A stretch of 38,287 nucleotides of DNA, taken from contig CAIJIZ010000174.1 of assembly GCA_903820735.1 (NCBI GenBank), positions 1 to 38,287 of the forward strand, written 5' to 3'. Under the pieces are notes generated by a model. The model was not told the origin of the DNA and ran no database searches. It was given only the letters and a program-made list of their open reading frames with translations. Position 1 is the first letter of the stretch, and every line of letters starts with the position of its first letter. The position numbers and the translations under genes were made by a program. The DNA is from an uncultured Pirellula sp. Lineage in GTDB: Bacteria; Planctomycetota; Planctomycetia; Pirellulales; Pirellulaceae. Below are positions 26,671-37,189 of this stretch, in pieces.

Positions 26671-27511
26671 ATTCACCCCGCTGCCTTTTATTGACCAACC
26701 AAGTCGAAACAATCAGTGTGAAGAGAGCGAATACGCATGTCCAAAACCAGCATGCTCCAACACTTGGTACCCAATGCCCAACCGCTCCAACCTGCGCTCC
26801 CCCCGATTCACTTACCGCACTCAGATGCCGAATTCCTGCAACCATATAGCTCATCGGATTCCATTGCATCAAGCCTTGTATGACCCGTTGTCCGATAGGC
26901 ATTTGAGAAGTCGAAGCCGGGATCGGAAAAAACGCGCCGCTAAGCATCCACATCGGCAGCATCACCATATTCATCGCCGCATGATAGCCTTGTGTGCTAT
27001 CCATCGGCCAAGCGAAACATACCCCCATGGCTGTGATACCTAAAGCGGCAATCGCAAGGAACCCAAGCAACCCTAACAGATGCCACCCGAAGGGTAACAT
27101 CCCTACCGCCAACGCCAAAAGCACAAATATCAACGCTTGTGCCAACGCAATCGCAGCCCCACCGATGCCCTTCCCGATCGCGATCGCCCAACGTGGAGCT
27201 GGAGCGACTAACACCCCTTGCAAGAATCCTTCACGACGATCCTCAATGATCGAAATTGTCGAAAAGATAGAAGTAAAGAGCAAGATTAGCGCAACGGTAC
27301 CCGCCACGTAATACCCCATAAAACTCTCGCCTGCCCCACCTCCCCGAAACGCTTGATGAAACCCCGTACCGAATAGCAACCAAAACAAAATTGGCTGACC
27401 AAGCGCCGCGATCACCCGAAATGGCTGCCTGAAGAAACGGATCCACTCCCGTTTAGCCAATACCCAAGCTACCCTCAAGCCATCAGCCCCGCCTTCACTA
27501 CGATCGTTCAT
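26663..27511 (-). CDS. ABC-2 type transporter permease
   Basis: VLAKREWIRFFRQPFRVIAALGQPILFWLLFGTGF, EDRREGFLQGVLVAPAPRWAIAIGKGIGG, MLPMWMLSGAFFPI. Confidence 0.9.
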   Translation of the reverse strand: MNDRSEGGADGLRVAWVLAKREWIRFFRQPFRVIAALGQPILFWLLFGTGFHQAFRGGGAGESFMGYYVAGTVALILLFTSIFSTISIIEDRREGFLQGVLVAPAPRWAIAIGKGIGGAAIALAQALIFVLLALAVGMLPFGWHLLGLLGFLAIAALGITAMGVCFAWPMDSTQGYHAAMNMVMLPMWMLSGAFFPIPASTSQMPIGQRVIQGLMQWNPMSYMVAGIRHLSAVSESGGAQVGAVGHWVPSVGACWFWTCVFALFTLIVSTWLVNKRQRGEYA

Positions 27512-27550
27512 GCATTTTCCCTGTTTGTGGATTCTAGATGCGGGACTGGC

Positions 27551-28183
27551 TCAAGCAAACGAACTCATTCCGGAACGGAAAGCTTGCATTTCGACTCGCA
27601 ATCCTTGAAGGCCACGTTTCAGCAATCCCGCTACCGCCATCTCAGACTTTTTCATCCGGTCAGAAATCTCTTTCAGCGACATTCCTTCCAAGTACCTCAT
27701 CCGGATCGCATCTCGCTGCGTTTCGGGTAATTGCTCGAGGCATGCCGCCAAAATAGCCGCAGCCTCACTTCTCATCAGTCGCTGGCTAGGAGTTGAAGCA
27801 TCGGATGGAACCAAATACTCCATTTCCATCGAACTCGCTCCGCTCGCCGCACCTTTACGGATATTCACCTCGCGTTTCGCAGACCTCTTTTGAGTCGCAA
27901 GATGCTCTTGGTGTGCCGTCGCGATGTTATTGCGCAGGATGTTCCGCAACCAAGCTAAAAAAGATTCGATCGACTCACCGCGAAATTGATGAAAGTCTCG
28001 CGATGCTTCTAAGTAAGTCGCTTGCACAACATCGCCAAAGTCCATCCGACCCTGCAAACGTTCGTCAAGCAATCTCTGCGCAATGACATTCAAATACGGT
28101 CGGAATCGATCAAGCAATTCTCCCTTCGATTGCAAGTCTCCCCTCTTGGCTGCATCAAGCTTTAATCGCGAGTCGAACACCAT
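27551..28183 (-). CDS. ECF-type RNA polymerase sigma factor (planctomycete-like)
   Basis: Sigma r2 DFGDVVQATYLEASRDFHQFRGESIESFLAWLRNILRNNI; r4 LEQLPETQRDAIRMRYLEGMSLKEISDRMKKSEMAVAGLLKRGLQGLR. Confidence 0.9.
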   Translation of the reverse strand: MVFDSRLKLDAAKRGDLQSKGELLDRFRPYLNVIAQRLLDERLQGRMDFGDVVQATYLEASRDFHQFRGESIESFLAWLRNILRNNIATAHQEHLATQKRSAKREVNIRKGAASGASSMEMEYLVPSDASTPSQRLMRSEAAAILAACLEQLPETQRDAIRMRYLEGMSLKEISDRMKKSEMAVAGLLKRGLQGLRVEMQAFRSGMSSFA

Positions 28184-28211
28184 GTGGGAACCCTACCATC
28201 AAAGGTACTGT

Positions 28212-29522
28212 TTATAAAGAGCTCACCGTCGGTGAATCTTGGCTACTCGATACAGGTTTCGGTGGAACTTGAGCAATCGACAACACATAGTTGACCAAAT
28301 GCCATAAATCATCTTCCTGAAGCCCCGGCTCATCGCTCGATTGAGCGATCGAAGCTGCCGGCATCGGGCTACCAGCAATCCCATAACGAATCCTTCGATA
28401 GATATCGATCGGATTGCGTCCACCTCGCAAATGCCCTTCGACAATGTTTCTTGGCTTGAGCGTCTGCGGCTTCATACCACCTCGAGCCATAAGCGGAATC
28501 AACGCATCAGTATCTGTCGGCTGCAATCCAATCTTGGTTGTCCACTCCTTCGTCCAGTCATCATAGTCGGGCAACTGACCTCCCTTGCCGTCGGCTTGCA
28601 CCCCATGGCACTTCGAACAAGCTGCCGATTCTTGTGCGAAGAGCTCCTTCCCCTTGGCAATCGATGCGAGCAACTGGTCTTTGTTCTCGTCGGTCTGAGA
28701 TCCAACCAAAGGAAAATCTGGCAATGGAAAATCATCCTTGGCGTCTTCAGCACCAACCCAACGATCCGCAATTTGGGTCAACAATTCCGCTGCGGCGGAT
28801 TGCTGTTCCTCTCGAACCTTGGCGTCACCCGAAACGTCATACAAACGCTCTCCAGGTGCATCAATCGCCGCTGTTTGCAAAAGCTTCCGTTCAAATTCAC
28901 CGCGAATGCTCAAGAAGACCACGTAATCGACCAAAGCCCCGATCTCTTGATCGGAAAGCTTGTCGAAAATTGGCATCTGGCTTCCAGACAACCCCTCTCG
29001 AAGCACCCTTGCCAAATCTTCCTTCAAGGGTTTCGCACCTCTCGAAGTCGACTTGAATTTGAAAATCCCAGCGCGAAAATCACGTGGATACGGGTCCTGG
29101 CTGGCTGCCACCGGCCCGCGTCCCTGCCCACTGAGCCCGTGGCACGATGCACACTGCTGCACCACATACAACCCCGGCTTACCCGCACTCCCGGCCGCTA
29201 ATTGCAGATTCTCTTCCGAAATCAAATCGGAATAATCTCCCTCTTTAAGTGCCGCAGGAAGCATCGGGGCATCGACCGTCCCGAACCACTCAGCGAGAAG
29301 CGCTTTCGTGTCCGATAGCGGTTGAGCCATCTCGGTCTCTTGGCTGATCTCCATCGAATGAGCAAACAAATAATTCGGCTCATGCATGCTTGCAAGAGGA
29401 TTCGGTTCACGACATCCCGCCGCACAACCTATTAACCCGAGCAGGGTTAGACCGGCTGCGAAAGCTCTTCTGCTCATCGATGCAGATACTTTGTTTTCGT
29501 GATTCAATCTTGGATAGCTCAT
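28212..29522 (-). CDS. Di-haem c-type cytochrome lipoprotein
   Basis: Lipobox-like GLIGCAAGC; CASCHGLSGQGRGP and CSKCHGVQADGKGG haem sites. Confidence 0.88.
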   Translation of the reverse strand: MSYPRLNHENKVSASMSRRAFAAGLTLLGLIGCAAGCREPNPLASMHEPNYLFAHSMEISQETEMAQPLSDTKALLAEWFGTVDAPMLPAALKEGDYSDLISEENLQLAAGSAGKPGLYVVQQCASCHGLSGQGRGPVAASQDPYPRDFRAGIFKFKSTSRGAKPLKEDLARVLREGLSGSQMPIFDKLSDQEIGALVDYVVFLSIRGEFERKLLQTAAIDAPGERLYDVSGDAKVREEQQSAAAELLTQIADRWVGAEDAKDDFPLPDFPLVGSQTDENKDQLLASIAKGKELFAQESAACSKCHGVQADGKGGQLPDYDDWTKEWTTKIGLQPTDTDALIPLMARGGMKPQTLKPRNIVEGHLRGGRNPIDIYRRIRYGIAGSPMPAASIAQSSDEPGLQEDDLWHLVNYVLSIAQVPPKPVSSSQDSPTVSSL

Positions 29523-29628
29523 GCGACTTCAATTGGTTAGTGAGTTGGGACAGGAGAAGCAGCCTGCACTTCTCCGGTAGTCTGACAAGTAGTTTGAAAG
29601 TAGCCCAATAGGATACTAAAACGTATTC

Positions 29629-30390
29629 CTACTTCTTCAATTCGCGGATCTCGATGTTTCGCCACCGCACGTCAAAAGGACCTTGATCAGCCCCAATACC
29701 GTGTACTTGCAGTCCAATGAATCCATTCTCATGCGAAAGCTCATCGGTGATATCCTCGATCAACTTCCCATTAATCCACGTTTGTATCTGCTTGCCCTTG
29801 GCTCGAATGTGGTACTGATTCCATTCGTTGTTCTTGAAATTCGAATGCACAGGCTGAGTCGGGGAAATCCAGTTCCTGCCCGTAGCCTCTCCGTAAACAT
29901 AACCAGCCTCACCTGGACCTGCTTCAATCTCGACCTGAGGACCGTGGACACGACCATTGTCCTTCTCCGGAACACTCTTCGAGCGAATCTGAACTCCAGA
30001 GTTCAGATCATTGTGAACCTTCACTTCAAACCTCAGCTCGAAATCCGAATAGTCCTTGGTCGTACAAAGAAACGAGTTTGGACTGAACTTGGAAGTCGTA
30101 CCGTGAATGCTCTCGCCATCGATTCGGTACACTGCCCAACCATTCTTTTGCTGCCAGCCTGAAAGGTCTTTTCCATTGAACAACGACTGCCATCCATCCC
30201 CACTTGGAACAGGTAATCCATCGGGATGCTCGTGCCTTACAACCTTTGCTCCAGCATCCTTCGCATCTTGGGCTCGAAGGCTTTGGTCAATGCAAGTACC
30301 GCCACAAATACCGAACGCTAACCCAGCCGATAGAACACCGGAGAAGAACGAGCGAGTTAAGAACAGTTTAGAAAGTGCCAATCGACGCAT
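29629..30390 (-). CDS. DUF1080 (3-keto-disaccharide hydrolase/LamG-like) secreted protein
   Basis: GWQSLFNGKDLSGWQQKNG, SDFELRFEVKVHNDLNSGVQIRS, EWNQYHIRAKGKQIQTWINGKLIEDITD, GFIGLQVHG, RWRNIEIREL. Confidence 0.93.
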   Translation of the reverse strand: MRRLALSKLFLTRSFFSGVLSAGLAFGICGGTCIDQSLRAQDAKDAGAKVVRHEHPDGLPVPSGDGWQSLFNGKDLSGWQQKNGWAVYRIDGESIHGTTSKFSPNSFLCTTKDYSDFELRFEVKVHNDLNSGVQIRSKSVPEKDNGRVHGPQVEIEAGPGEAGYVYGEATGRNWISPTQPVHSNFKNNEWNQYHIRAKGKQIQTWINGKLIEDITDELSHENGFIGLQVHGIGADQGPFDVRWRNIEIRELKK

Positions 30391-30455
30391 GGGAAATGTC
30401 CTCGGAGAGCAAAACTTGGAAAGGATACCTCGTTGAATTTTAGCCTGATCGCTAG

Positions 30456-31562
<1,107 letters not shown>

Positions 31563-31637
31563 TCGTTACGCACAACCCAAAAACTAGCGCTACACACCGA
31601 AGCAAGAGAAACGTAAAACGAGTCGTCCGGCTTGCAA

Positions 31638-32435
31638 TTACTCTACTGAAGTTTGCAAAACTCGATCGATCAGCCTCGCAGCACCTTCAATGGACTCGTA
31701 GGAAATTGTGTGTGGTCCGTTGAATTCGATGTAATCGACACTCATCGACTCGGATTCGAGAAACCCTCTGAGCGCTCGCCCTGTGGATATCGGCAAGATC
31801 ATGTCTTGCGTTCCGTGACTTTGAAACACATCTAAACCGCCATGACGTCCGGCCAAGGCCGCATGCCAATCCGATTCGCAAATCAAAGCACCAGACCAAA
31901 GGATTAACCCTCGAAGCTTGCTTGAATCGAAAGCGCCCGCAGCCTGCACGGCCAACATCGCCCCTTGAGAAAATCCACCTAGCACCACCGTCGCGCTCTC
32001 CCACTGCTTCTCACTCAAACAATGCGCTATGCAGCTTTGCAACGCAACCGAAGCTTCTGCAATCCCCTCGGGAACCTCATCGCGCATCTCGTCGAAACTC
32101 GCCGCCGCAGTCAGCTCGGCCAGCCGCGCCATGTTGATACGCCACCAAGCCCTCGGCCCCTCGACCCCAAAGTCCTCGGACATATCCAAAAGGCCTTCCG
32201 GAAACAAAAACGCCGGCGCAGAAGCTTCCGCAGGGGACTCGCCCGCAAGAATTGGAACCAATTCTTCAGCAAGATTCACTAAGTCGCTACCAGGTGCTCC
32301 AAACCCATGACAAAGCACTACCAGCGACTTTGGGCTCCCCGCTCGAGGCGAAATCACGATGCAATCAAGCCCGCCGAGCCGGCCCCTCTCGAGCATCCAA
32401 CTCTCCGCATCAAACTTCATCGCGATTCCATCCAA
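31638..32435 (-). CDS. Phospholipase/carboxylesterase-type alpha/beta hydrolase
   Basis: VVLCHGFGAPGSDLVNLAEEL, VVLGGFSQGAMLAVQAA (GXSXG), SHGTQDMILPI, FNGPHTIS. Confidence 0.88.
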   Translation of the reverse strand: MDGIAMKFDAESWMLERGRLGGLDCIVISPRAGSPKSLVVLCHGFGAPGSDLVNLAEELVPILAGESPAEASAPAFLFPEGLLDMSEDFGVEGPRAWWRINMARLAELTAAASFDEMRDEVPEGIAEASVALQSCIAHCLSEKQWESATVVLGGFSQGAMLAVQAAGAFDSSKLRGLILWSGALICESDWHAALAGRHGGLDVFQSHGTQDMILPISTGRALRGFLESESMSVDYIEFNGPHTISYESIEGAARLIDRVLQTSVE

Positions 32436-32507
32436 AAGAATACAAAAGGACTCGGAACTCTCTTAATCAGACATCAGTCCAACTGGGACAATGTTCCGAC
32501 TGAAGCA

Positions 32508-32708
32508 TTACTTGAGATCTTTCAGGGAGACCCAAGCTAAATAGCCCAACAACCCTGCACAAATGATGAACACAATGTCCATCAAAAGACTTGGGTACGA
32601 AAAGATTCCGCCCCCTCCGGTAAAGGACATGATCAAGTCCGCAAGGAACAGCAAAAGTACCAGTCCAGCGACGACGAGTCCAGATAAACACAACAGTCTG
32701 GGCATCAA
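32508..32708 (-). CDS. Small two-TM membrane protein of unknown function
   Basis: 66-aa hydrophobic ORF MMPRLLCLSGLVVAGLVLLLFLADLIMSFTGGGGIFSYPSLLMDIVFIICAGLLGYLAWVSLKDLK. Confidence 0.55.
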   Translation of the reverse strand: MMPRLLCLSGLVVAGLVLLLFLADLIMSFTGGGGIFSYPSLLMDIVFIICAGLLGYLAWVSLKDLK

Positions 32709-32951
32709 ATACCTCGTTGCTCTACGGGGCTCGTTGCTCTACGAGGCCACCATCAAACTCCTAACAATGAAAAACATTCCTTCCATTGAGACCGGCTAGT
32801 ATAGTTGAAGTTTTCCGACTGTCATCTATCCCTTACAACTACAGGGGGTTTTCCCCGAAAACTCTCCGATAAAACAAAGCATCCACACGAAACTTTGTCA
32901 TAACCGGAACCTCTGCACCATCACAATCCACAGCGAACAACCGGAAATTGG

Positions 32952-34256
32952 TTGGCTTTGGCAGCGAACGGACCCCCAAACGTGAACCGAATCCCAGCCA
33001 TCCCACCGACACCCGCTCCTCCCACCTGGCCAACGCAAACCACTAAGCCAACCCAAACTTGGGATTCGTTTCGACAGCAGATGCCCATCTGCCAACGCTG
33101 GGCCTACTTCGATCACGCCGCCGTCGGCCCAATTCCTCAAAAGGCCGCCAACGCCTTAAGCCTCTTCGCACAACAAGCGTCCCTCGAAGGGGACTTCCAC
33201 TGGCCCTCCTGGTCAGCCTCCGCAAATGAAACGCGAAAGTTTGCGGCAGAACTCCTTCACGCTTCCAAAGAAGAAATCGCCCTGGTTTCGAACACAACCC
33301 TCGGAATCCACACCATCGCATTGGCTTATCCGTTCAAACCATCCGATAGCGTCGTCATTTTAAAGAACGAGTTTCCCAGCAACCAAATTCCATGGCTCAA
33401 CCTGCGAACTGCCGGAGTTGACGTTCGCATCGTCGAACCAAATCCCGATGGCTCGATTTGCATCGACCGAGTACTCGATGCCATCGACTCAACAACCCGA
33501 CTCGTTGCTATCAGCTGGGTCGGGTACGCCACCGGCTTTCGAATCGACCTAGCTTCGCTCGTCGAGCAAATCCACCTCCGAGGTGCCGAAGTCTTCCTCG
33601 ACGCGATTCAAGGTCTTGGTGTCTTTCCCCTAAACGTCTCCGATATTCCTGTCGATTATCTTGCTGCCGATGGCCATAAATGGCTGCTCGGCCCCGAAGG
33701 TGCCGGCATCCTCTTCATCCAAAAAAACCACTTGAACAAACTCGGACCTGCTCTCTGCGGGTGGAACTCCTTGCAAGCAAGTCATGAATTTCGAATGGAA
33801 GGAAAAGGTCTCAAAGATTCCGCAGCGCGATACGAAGGTGGCTCACTAAACCACGTCGGTTTCGCCGCCCTCAAGGAAAGCCTGTCCTTGCTCCTAGAAC
33901 ACGGATGCCACGATCCCGCTAGCGGCTTTGCCGAACGCATCCTGCACCTGACGAACTACGCCCGCGAACGCCTGAGGACTGCCGGAGCCTCGTTTCCTTG
34001 GTTTACCCCCCAAGCTCCTGAAAAACTAACAAGCAACGCTAGCGGAATTCTTTCATTCGATTTCCCAGATCAAAATCCTCAACTACTTCGCAAAGCCCTC
34101 ATCGACGCGGGCATCATCCTAAGCGTCCGACATGGAAGCCTACGTATTGCCATCCATGCTTACAATATCGAGCAAGAAATCGACCACTTGGTCGACTCGA
34201 TCGCTTCCATCATCAGGCCAACGAGTATCCACTTCTCACCAAATCCACAACCATGA
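32952..34256 (+). CDS. Class V aminotransferase (cysteine desulfurase/kynureninase-like fold)
   Basis: YFDHAAVGPIPQKAANAL, LVSNTTLGIHTIALAYPF, VFLDAIQGLGVFPLNVSDIPVDYLAADGHKWLLGPEGAGILFI (PLP Lys in DGHKW). Confidence 0.92.
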   Translation: MALAANGPPNVNRIPAIPPTPAPPTWPTQTTKPTQTWDSFRQQMPICQRWAYFDHAAVGPIPQKAANALSLFAQQASLEGDFHWPSWSASANETRKFAAELLHASKEEIALVSNTTLGIHTIALAYPFKPSDSVVILKNEFPSNQIPWLNLRTAGVDVRIVEPNPDGSICIDRVLDAIDSTTRLVAISWVGYATGFRIDLASLVEQIHLRGAEVFLDAIQGLGVFPLNVSDIPVDYLAADGHKWLLGPEGAGILFIQKNHLNKLGPALCGWNSLQASHEFRMEGKGLKDSAARYEGGSLNHVGFAALKESLSLLLEHGCHDPASGFAERILHLTNYARERLRTAGASFPWFTPQAPEKLTSNASGILSFDFPDQNPQLLRKALIDAGIILSVRHGSLRIAIHAYNIEQEIDHLVDSIASIIRPTSIHFSPNPQP

Positions 34257-35179
34257 TTAACAAACTCGTGATCGGTCTAGGTGAAGTGCTCTGGGATGTT
34301 TACCCCGATGTCGCTTTGTTCGGTGGAGCACCCGCGAATTTTGCCCTCCACGCTTCTTACCTCGGTGCCCATGCTCACATCATTAGCGCCGTCGGCAAGG
34401 ACCCATTGGGAACACAAGCCCTCGAATGGCTTGTGTCAAAGAATCAACCCGCAAATCACATCTTCGTAGACCCAAAACACCCCACCGGGAATGTCCAAGT
34501 AACCTTGGATCGATCCGGAACTGCTTCCTATCACTTCGCTACCGATGTCGCTTGGGATTATCTAACTTTCCCCGACAAATCCTTCGACCTCGCGTCAAAG
34601 TCCGACGCGATCTGTTTTGGTACCCTTGCTCAGAGATCAAAGATCAGCGCACAATCCATTGCGAATCTTCTAGACTCCACCCCAAAACAGTGCTTACGCG
34701 TTTTCGACGTGAATCTACGCCAAGACTTCTATTCCGCCGAAGTCCTCAATGCCGGGTTACTACGCGCGAACGTCTTGAAACTCAACCGCGAAGAACTGCC
34801 AATCGTACTGCAATCGTTAAACATACCCCCCGAAGAATCCCCCTCAAACGACCTTCAAGATCAAGTCCAACTCCATCAAAGCAATTGCCAATCTCTAATC
34901 GATCGCTACAACCTCCATACCGTAGCACTTACACTCGGATCCGACGGCTCAATGATTTATCATGATGGCCGATGGGACGTGAAACCCGGATCACCCATCG
35001 ATGCCGCCGAAGTCATCGATACCGTCGGAGCGGGGGACTCATTTTCAGCCGCGCTGATCATGGGCCTACTCCACGGTGAAGACTTACCCAAAATCCATCA
35101 ACGCGCCGCACGAATCGCTGCTTACGTCTGCACTCAACGCGGCGCAGTACCACTTCCACCTGAGGATCTACTCAGATGA
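34253..35179 (+). CDS. PfkB-family carbohydrate kinase (fructokinase-like)
   Basis: GEVLWDVYPDVALFGGAPANFALHASYLGAHAHIISAVGKDPLG; DTVGAGDSFSAALIMGLLHG; 4-bp ATGA overlap with upstream gene. Confidence 0.93.
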   Translation: MINKLVIGLGEVLWDVYPDVALFGGAPANFALHASYLGAHAHIISAVGKDPLGTQALEWLVSKNQPANHIFVDPKHPTGNVQVTLDRSGTASYHFATDVAWDYLTFPDKSFDLASKSDAICFGTLAQRSKISAQSIANLLDSTPKQCLRVFDVNLRQDFYSAEVLNAGLLRANVLKLNREELPIVLQSLNIPPEESPSNDLQDQVQLHQSNCQSLIDRYNLHTVALTLGSDGSMIYHDGRWDVKPGSPIDAAEVIDTVGAGDSFSAALIMGLLHGEDLPKIHQRAARIAAYVCTQRGAVPLPPEDLLR

Positions 35180-37023
35180 TTTCAAACACTTACTCGTATG
35201 ATGTTCTCGTCGTCGGAGCCGGACATGCCGGCACCGAAGCCGCTGCGGCTGCCGCACGCCTGGGCGCCAAAGTCGCCCTTCTTACCGGAAACCTCGACAC
35301 CGTCGGGCAAATGAGCTGCAACCCCGCGATCGGGGGAGTCGCCAAAGGCCAAATCGTTCGCGAAATCGATGCCTTAGGGGGCCTGATGGGACAAACCATC
35401 GACCGAACCGGTATCCAGTTCCGTCTGCTCAATAGCCGCAAAGGGGCGGCCATGCACTCCCCACGCGCTCAAGCAGACAAGAAAGCCTACCAATTCGACA
35501 TCAAACGCCAAATCGAAGAAAACCCCAACATCGACCTTCGACAAGAACTAGTCGAAGATCTCATCGTCGAGACGATCAACGGAAACTCACGCATCCAAGG
35601 TGTCCTCGTCCGGGGAAACGCCCGATACGAAGCACCAGCAGTCGTCTTGACCACCGGCACGTTTCTTCAAGCAATCATGCACACCGGAGAAGCCAAAACG
35701 GCAGGGGGGCGAGCAGGCGAAGGAACAACCTCAGGGATCTCCCAAGCCTTCGAACGACTCGGATTCCGAGTCGAACGCTTCAAAACCGGAACACCAGCTC
35801 GCATCAGTAGCCGTACCATCGACTACTCCAAAACCGAAATCCAACCCGGTGACTCCAACCCTCAACCCTTCTCCTTCCTAACCGACTCCCTCCCCGAACC
35901 GCAACTCCCCTGCTGGATCACCTACACGAACGAACAAGTCCACCAACTCATTCGCTCGAACCTTCACCGCGCTCCGATGTACACCGGACAAATCCAATCC
36001 TCAGGACCTCGATACTGCCCGTCGATCGAAGACAAAGTCGTTCGCTTCGCCGATAAAGATAGACACCAGCTGTTCCTCGAACCCGAAGGTAGACACACTC
36101 AAGAAATCTACGTCAACGGAATATCCACCTCCCTGCCTCGCGATGTCCAAGATCAAATGTTTCGCCTTATCCCAGGCTTGGAAAACGCTCGAATCATGCG
36201 GTATGGTTACGCCGTGGAATACGATTTCTGCCCCCCAGATCAACTCACTCCTTGGCTTGAAACCAAACAAATCGCCGGTCTGTATTTTGCCGGACAACTC
36301 AACGGCACCACTGGGTACGAAGAAGCAGGAGCTCAAGGCTTGGTCGCAGGCGCCAACGCAGCACTGCGCCAAAAAGGAAAAACCGAATGGGTCCTCCAAC
36401 GCGACGATGCCTATATCGGTGTCCTCGTCGATGACCTTGTTACATGCGGCGTCGACGAACCCTACCGAATGTTCACCAGCCGCGCTGAATACCGAATGAT
36501 GCTGCGCCAAGACAACGCAGACCGCCGCCTGACCCCCATCGGCTATCAATTGGGATTGGTTGACCAAACACGATACGACCGATTCTGCGAAAAACTTGAA
36601 CGCATCGACCAAGCAAAACGTGCAGTAGCAAGCCTTCGTATCGGCGACGTCACCGGTGATAAATACCTCAAACGCAACGAGGTGACTTGGGAGTCCCTCC
36701 TCGAAATGTTCCCCGAATCTCTAGCCGCATTTCCAACCGAAATCGGTCTACAAGTCGAATACGATACGAAATACGCCGGGTACGTCGCTCGCCAGCACGT
36801 TCAAGTCGAACGGCAAATGAAAATGATGGACAAAAAAATTCCTCTAGACTTCGACTACACCACCATCATCAGCTTGCGCAACGAAGCGAAACAAAAATTC
36901 TCTCGCATCCGCCCACTAAACCTCGATCAAGCTTCGAGAATCTCAGGCATCACTCCCGCCGATATATCCCTTCTACTCGCCTATCTAGAAAACCCTAGCC
37001 TGCGTGCTCGAAGCACCCACTAA
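35176..37023 (+). CDS. mnmG: tRNA uridine-5-carboxymethylaminomethyl(34) synthesis enzyme MnmG (GidA)
   Basis: VVGAGHAGTEAAAAAARLGAKVALLT, MSCNPAIGGVAKGQIVREIDALGGLMG, GTFLQAIMHTGEAKTAGGRAGE, GLYFAGQLNGTTGYEEAGAQGLVAGANAAL; 4-bp overlap with upstream gene. Confidence 0.97.
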   Translation: MISNTYSYDVLVVGAGHAGTEAAAAAARLGAKVALLTGNLDTVGQMSCNPAIGGVAKGQIVREIDALGGLMGQTIDRTGIQFRLLNSRKGAAMHSPRAQADKKAYQFDIKRQIEENPNIDLRQELVEDLIVETINGNSRIQGVLVRGNARYEAPAVVLTTGTFLQAIMHTGEAKTAGGRAGEGTTSGISQAFERLGFRVERFKTGTPARISSRTIDYSKTEIQPGDSNPQPFSFLTDSLPEPQLPCWITYTNEQVHQLIRSNLHRAPMYTGQIQSSGPRYCPSIEDKVVRFADKDRHQLFLEPEGRHTQEIYVNGISTSLPRDVQDQMFRLIPGLENARIMRYGYAVEYDFCPPDQLTPWLETKQIAGLYFAGQLNGTTGYEEAGAQGLVAGANAALRQKGKTEWVLQRDDAYIGVLVDDLVTCGVDEPYRMFTSRAEYRMMLRQDNADRRLTPIGYQLGLVDQTRYDRFCEKLERIDQAKRAVASLRIGDVTGDKYLKRNEVTWESLLEMFPESLAAFPTEIGLQVEYDTKYAGYVARQHVQVERQMKMMDKKIPLDFDYTTIISLRNEAKQKFSRIRPLNLDQASRISGITPADISLLLAYLENPSLRARSTH

Positions 37024-37070
37024 CCTCGGCGGTGATCAACCACATCGATCTCCGCTCCAATAGCCCCCGC

Positions 37071-37145
37071 TCCAATACACCGTCCTCCAATACACCGTCC
37101 TCCAATACACCGTCCTCCAATACACCGTCCTCCAATACACCGTCC
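37071..37145. repeat. Tandem repeat, 5 perfect copies of 15-bp tccaatacaccgtcc (plus a degenerate copy tccaatagcccccgc at 37056-37070)
   Basis: Direct reading of the sequence; intergenic between mnmG and the FAD oxidoreductase. Confidence 0.98.
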
Positions 37146-37189
37146 TGAAGTATCCGCGCAAGTCCAAACTCAGAGAGTATCCGAACGCG

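Noticed and set aside
37071-37145. Possible CRISPR array
   Set aside because: Head-to-tail 15-bp units without spacers and no cas genes; a simple tandem repeat.
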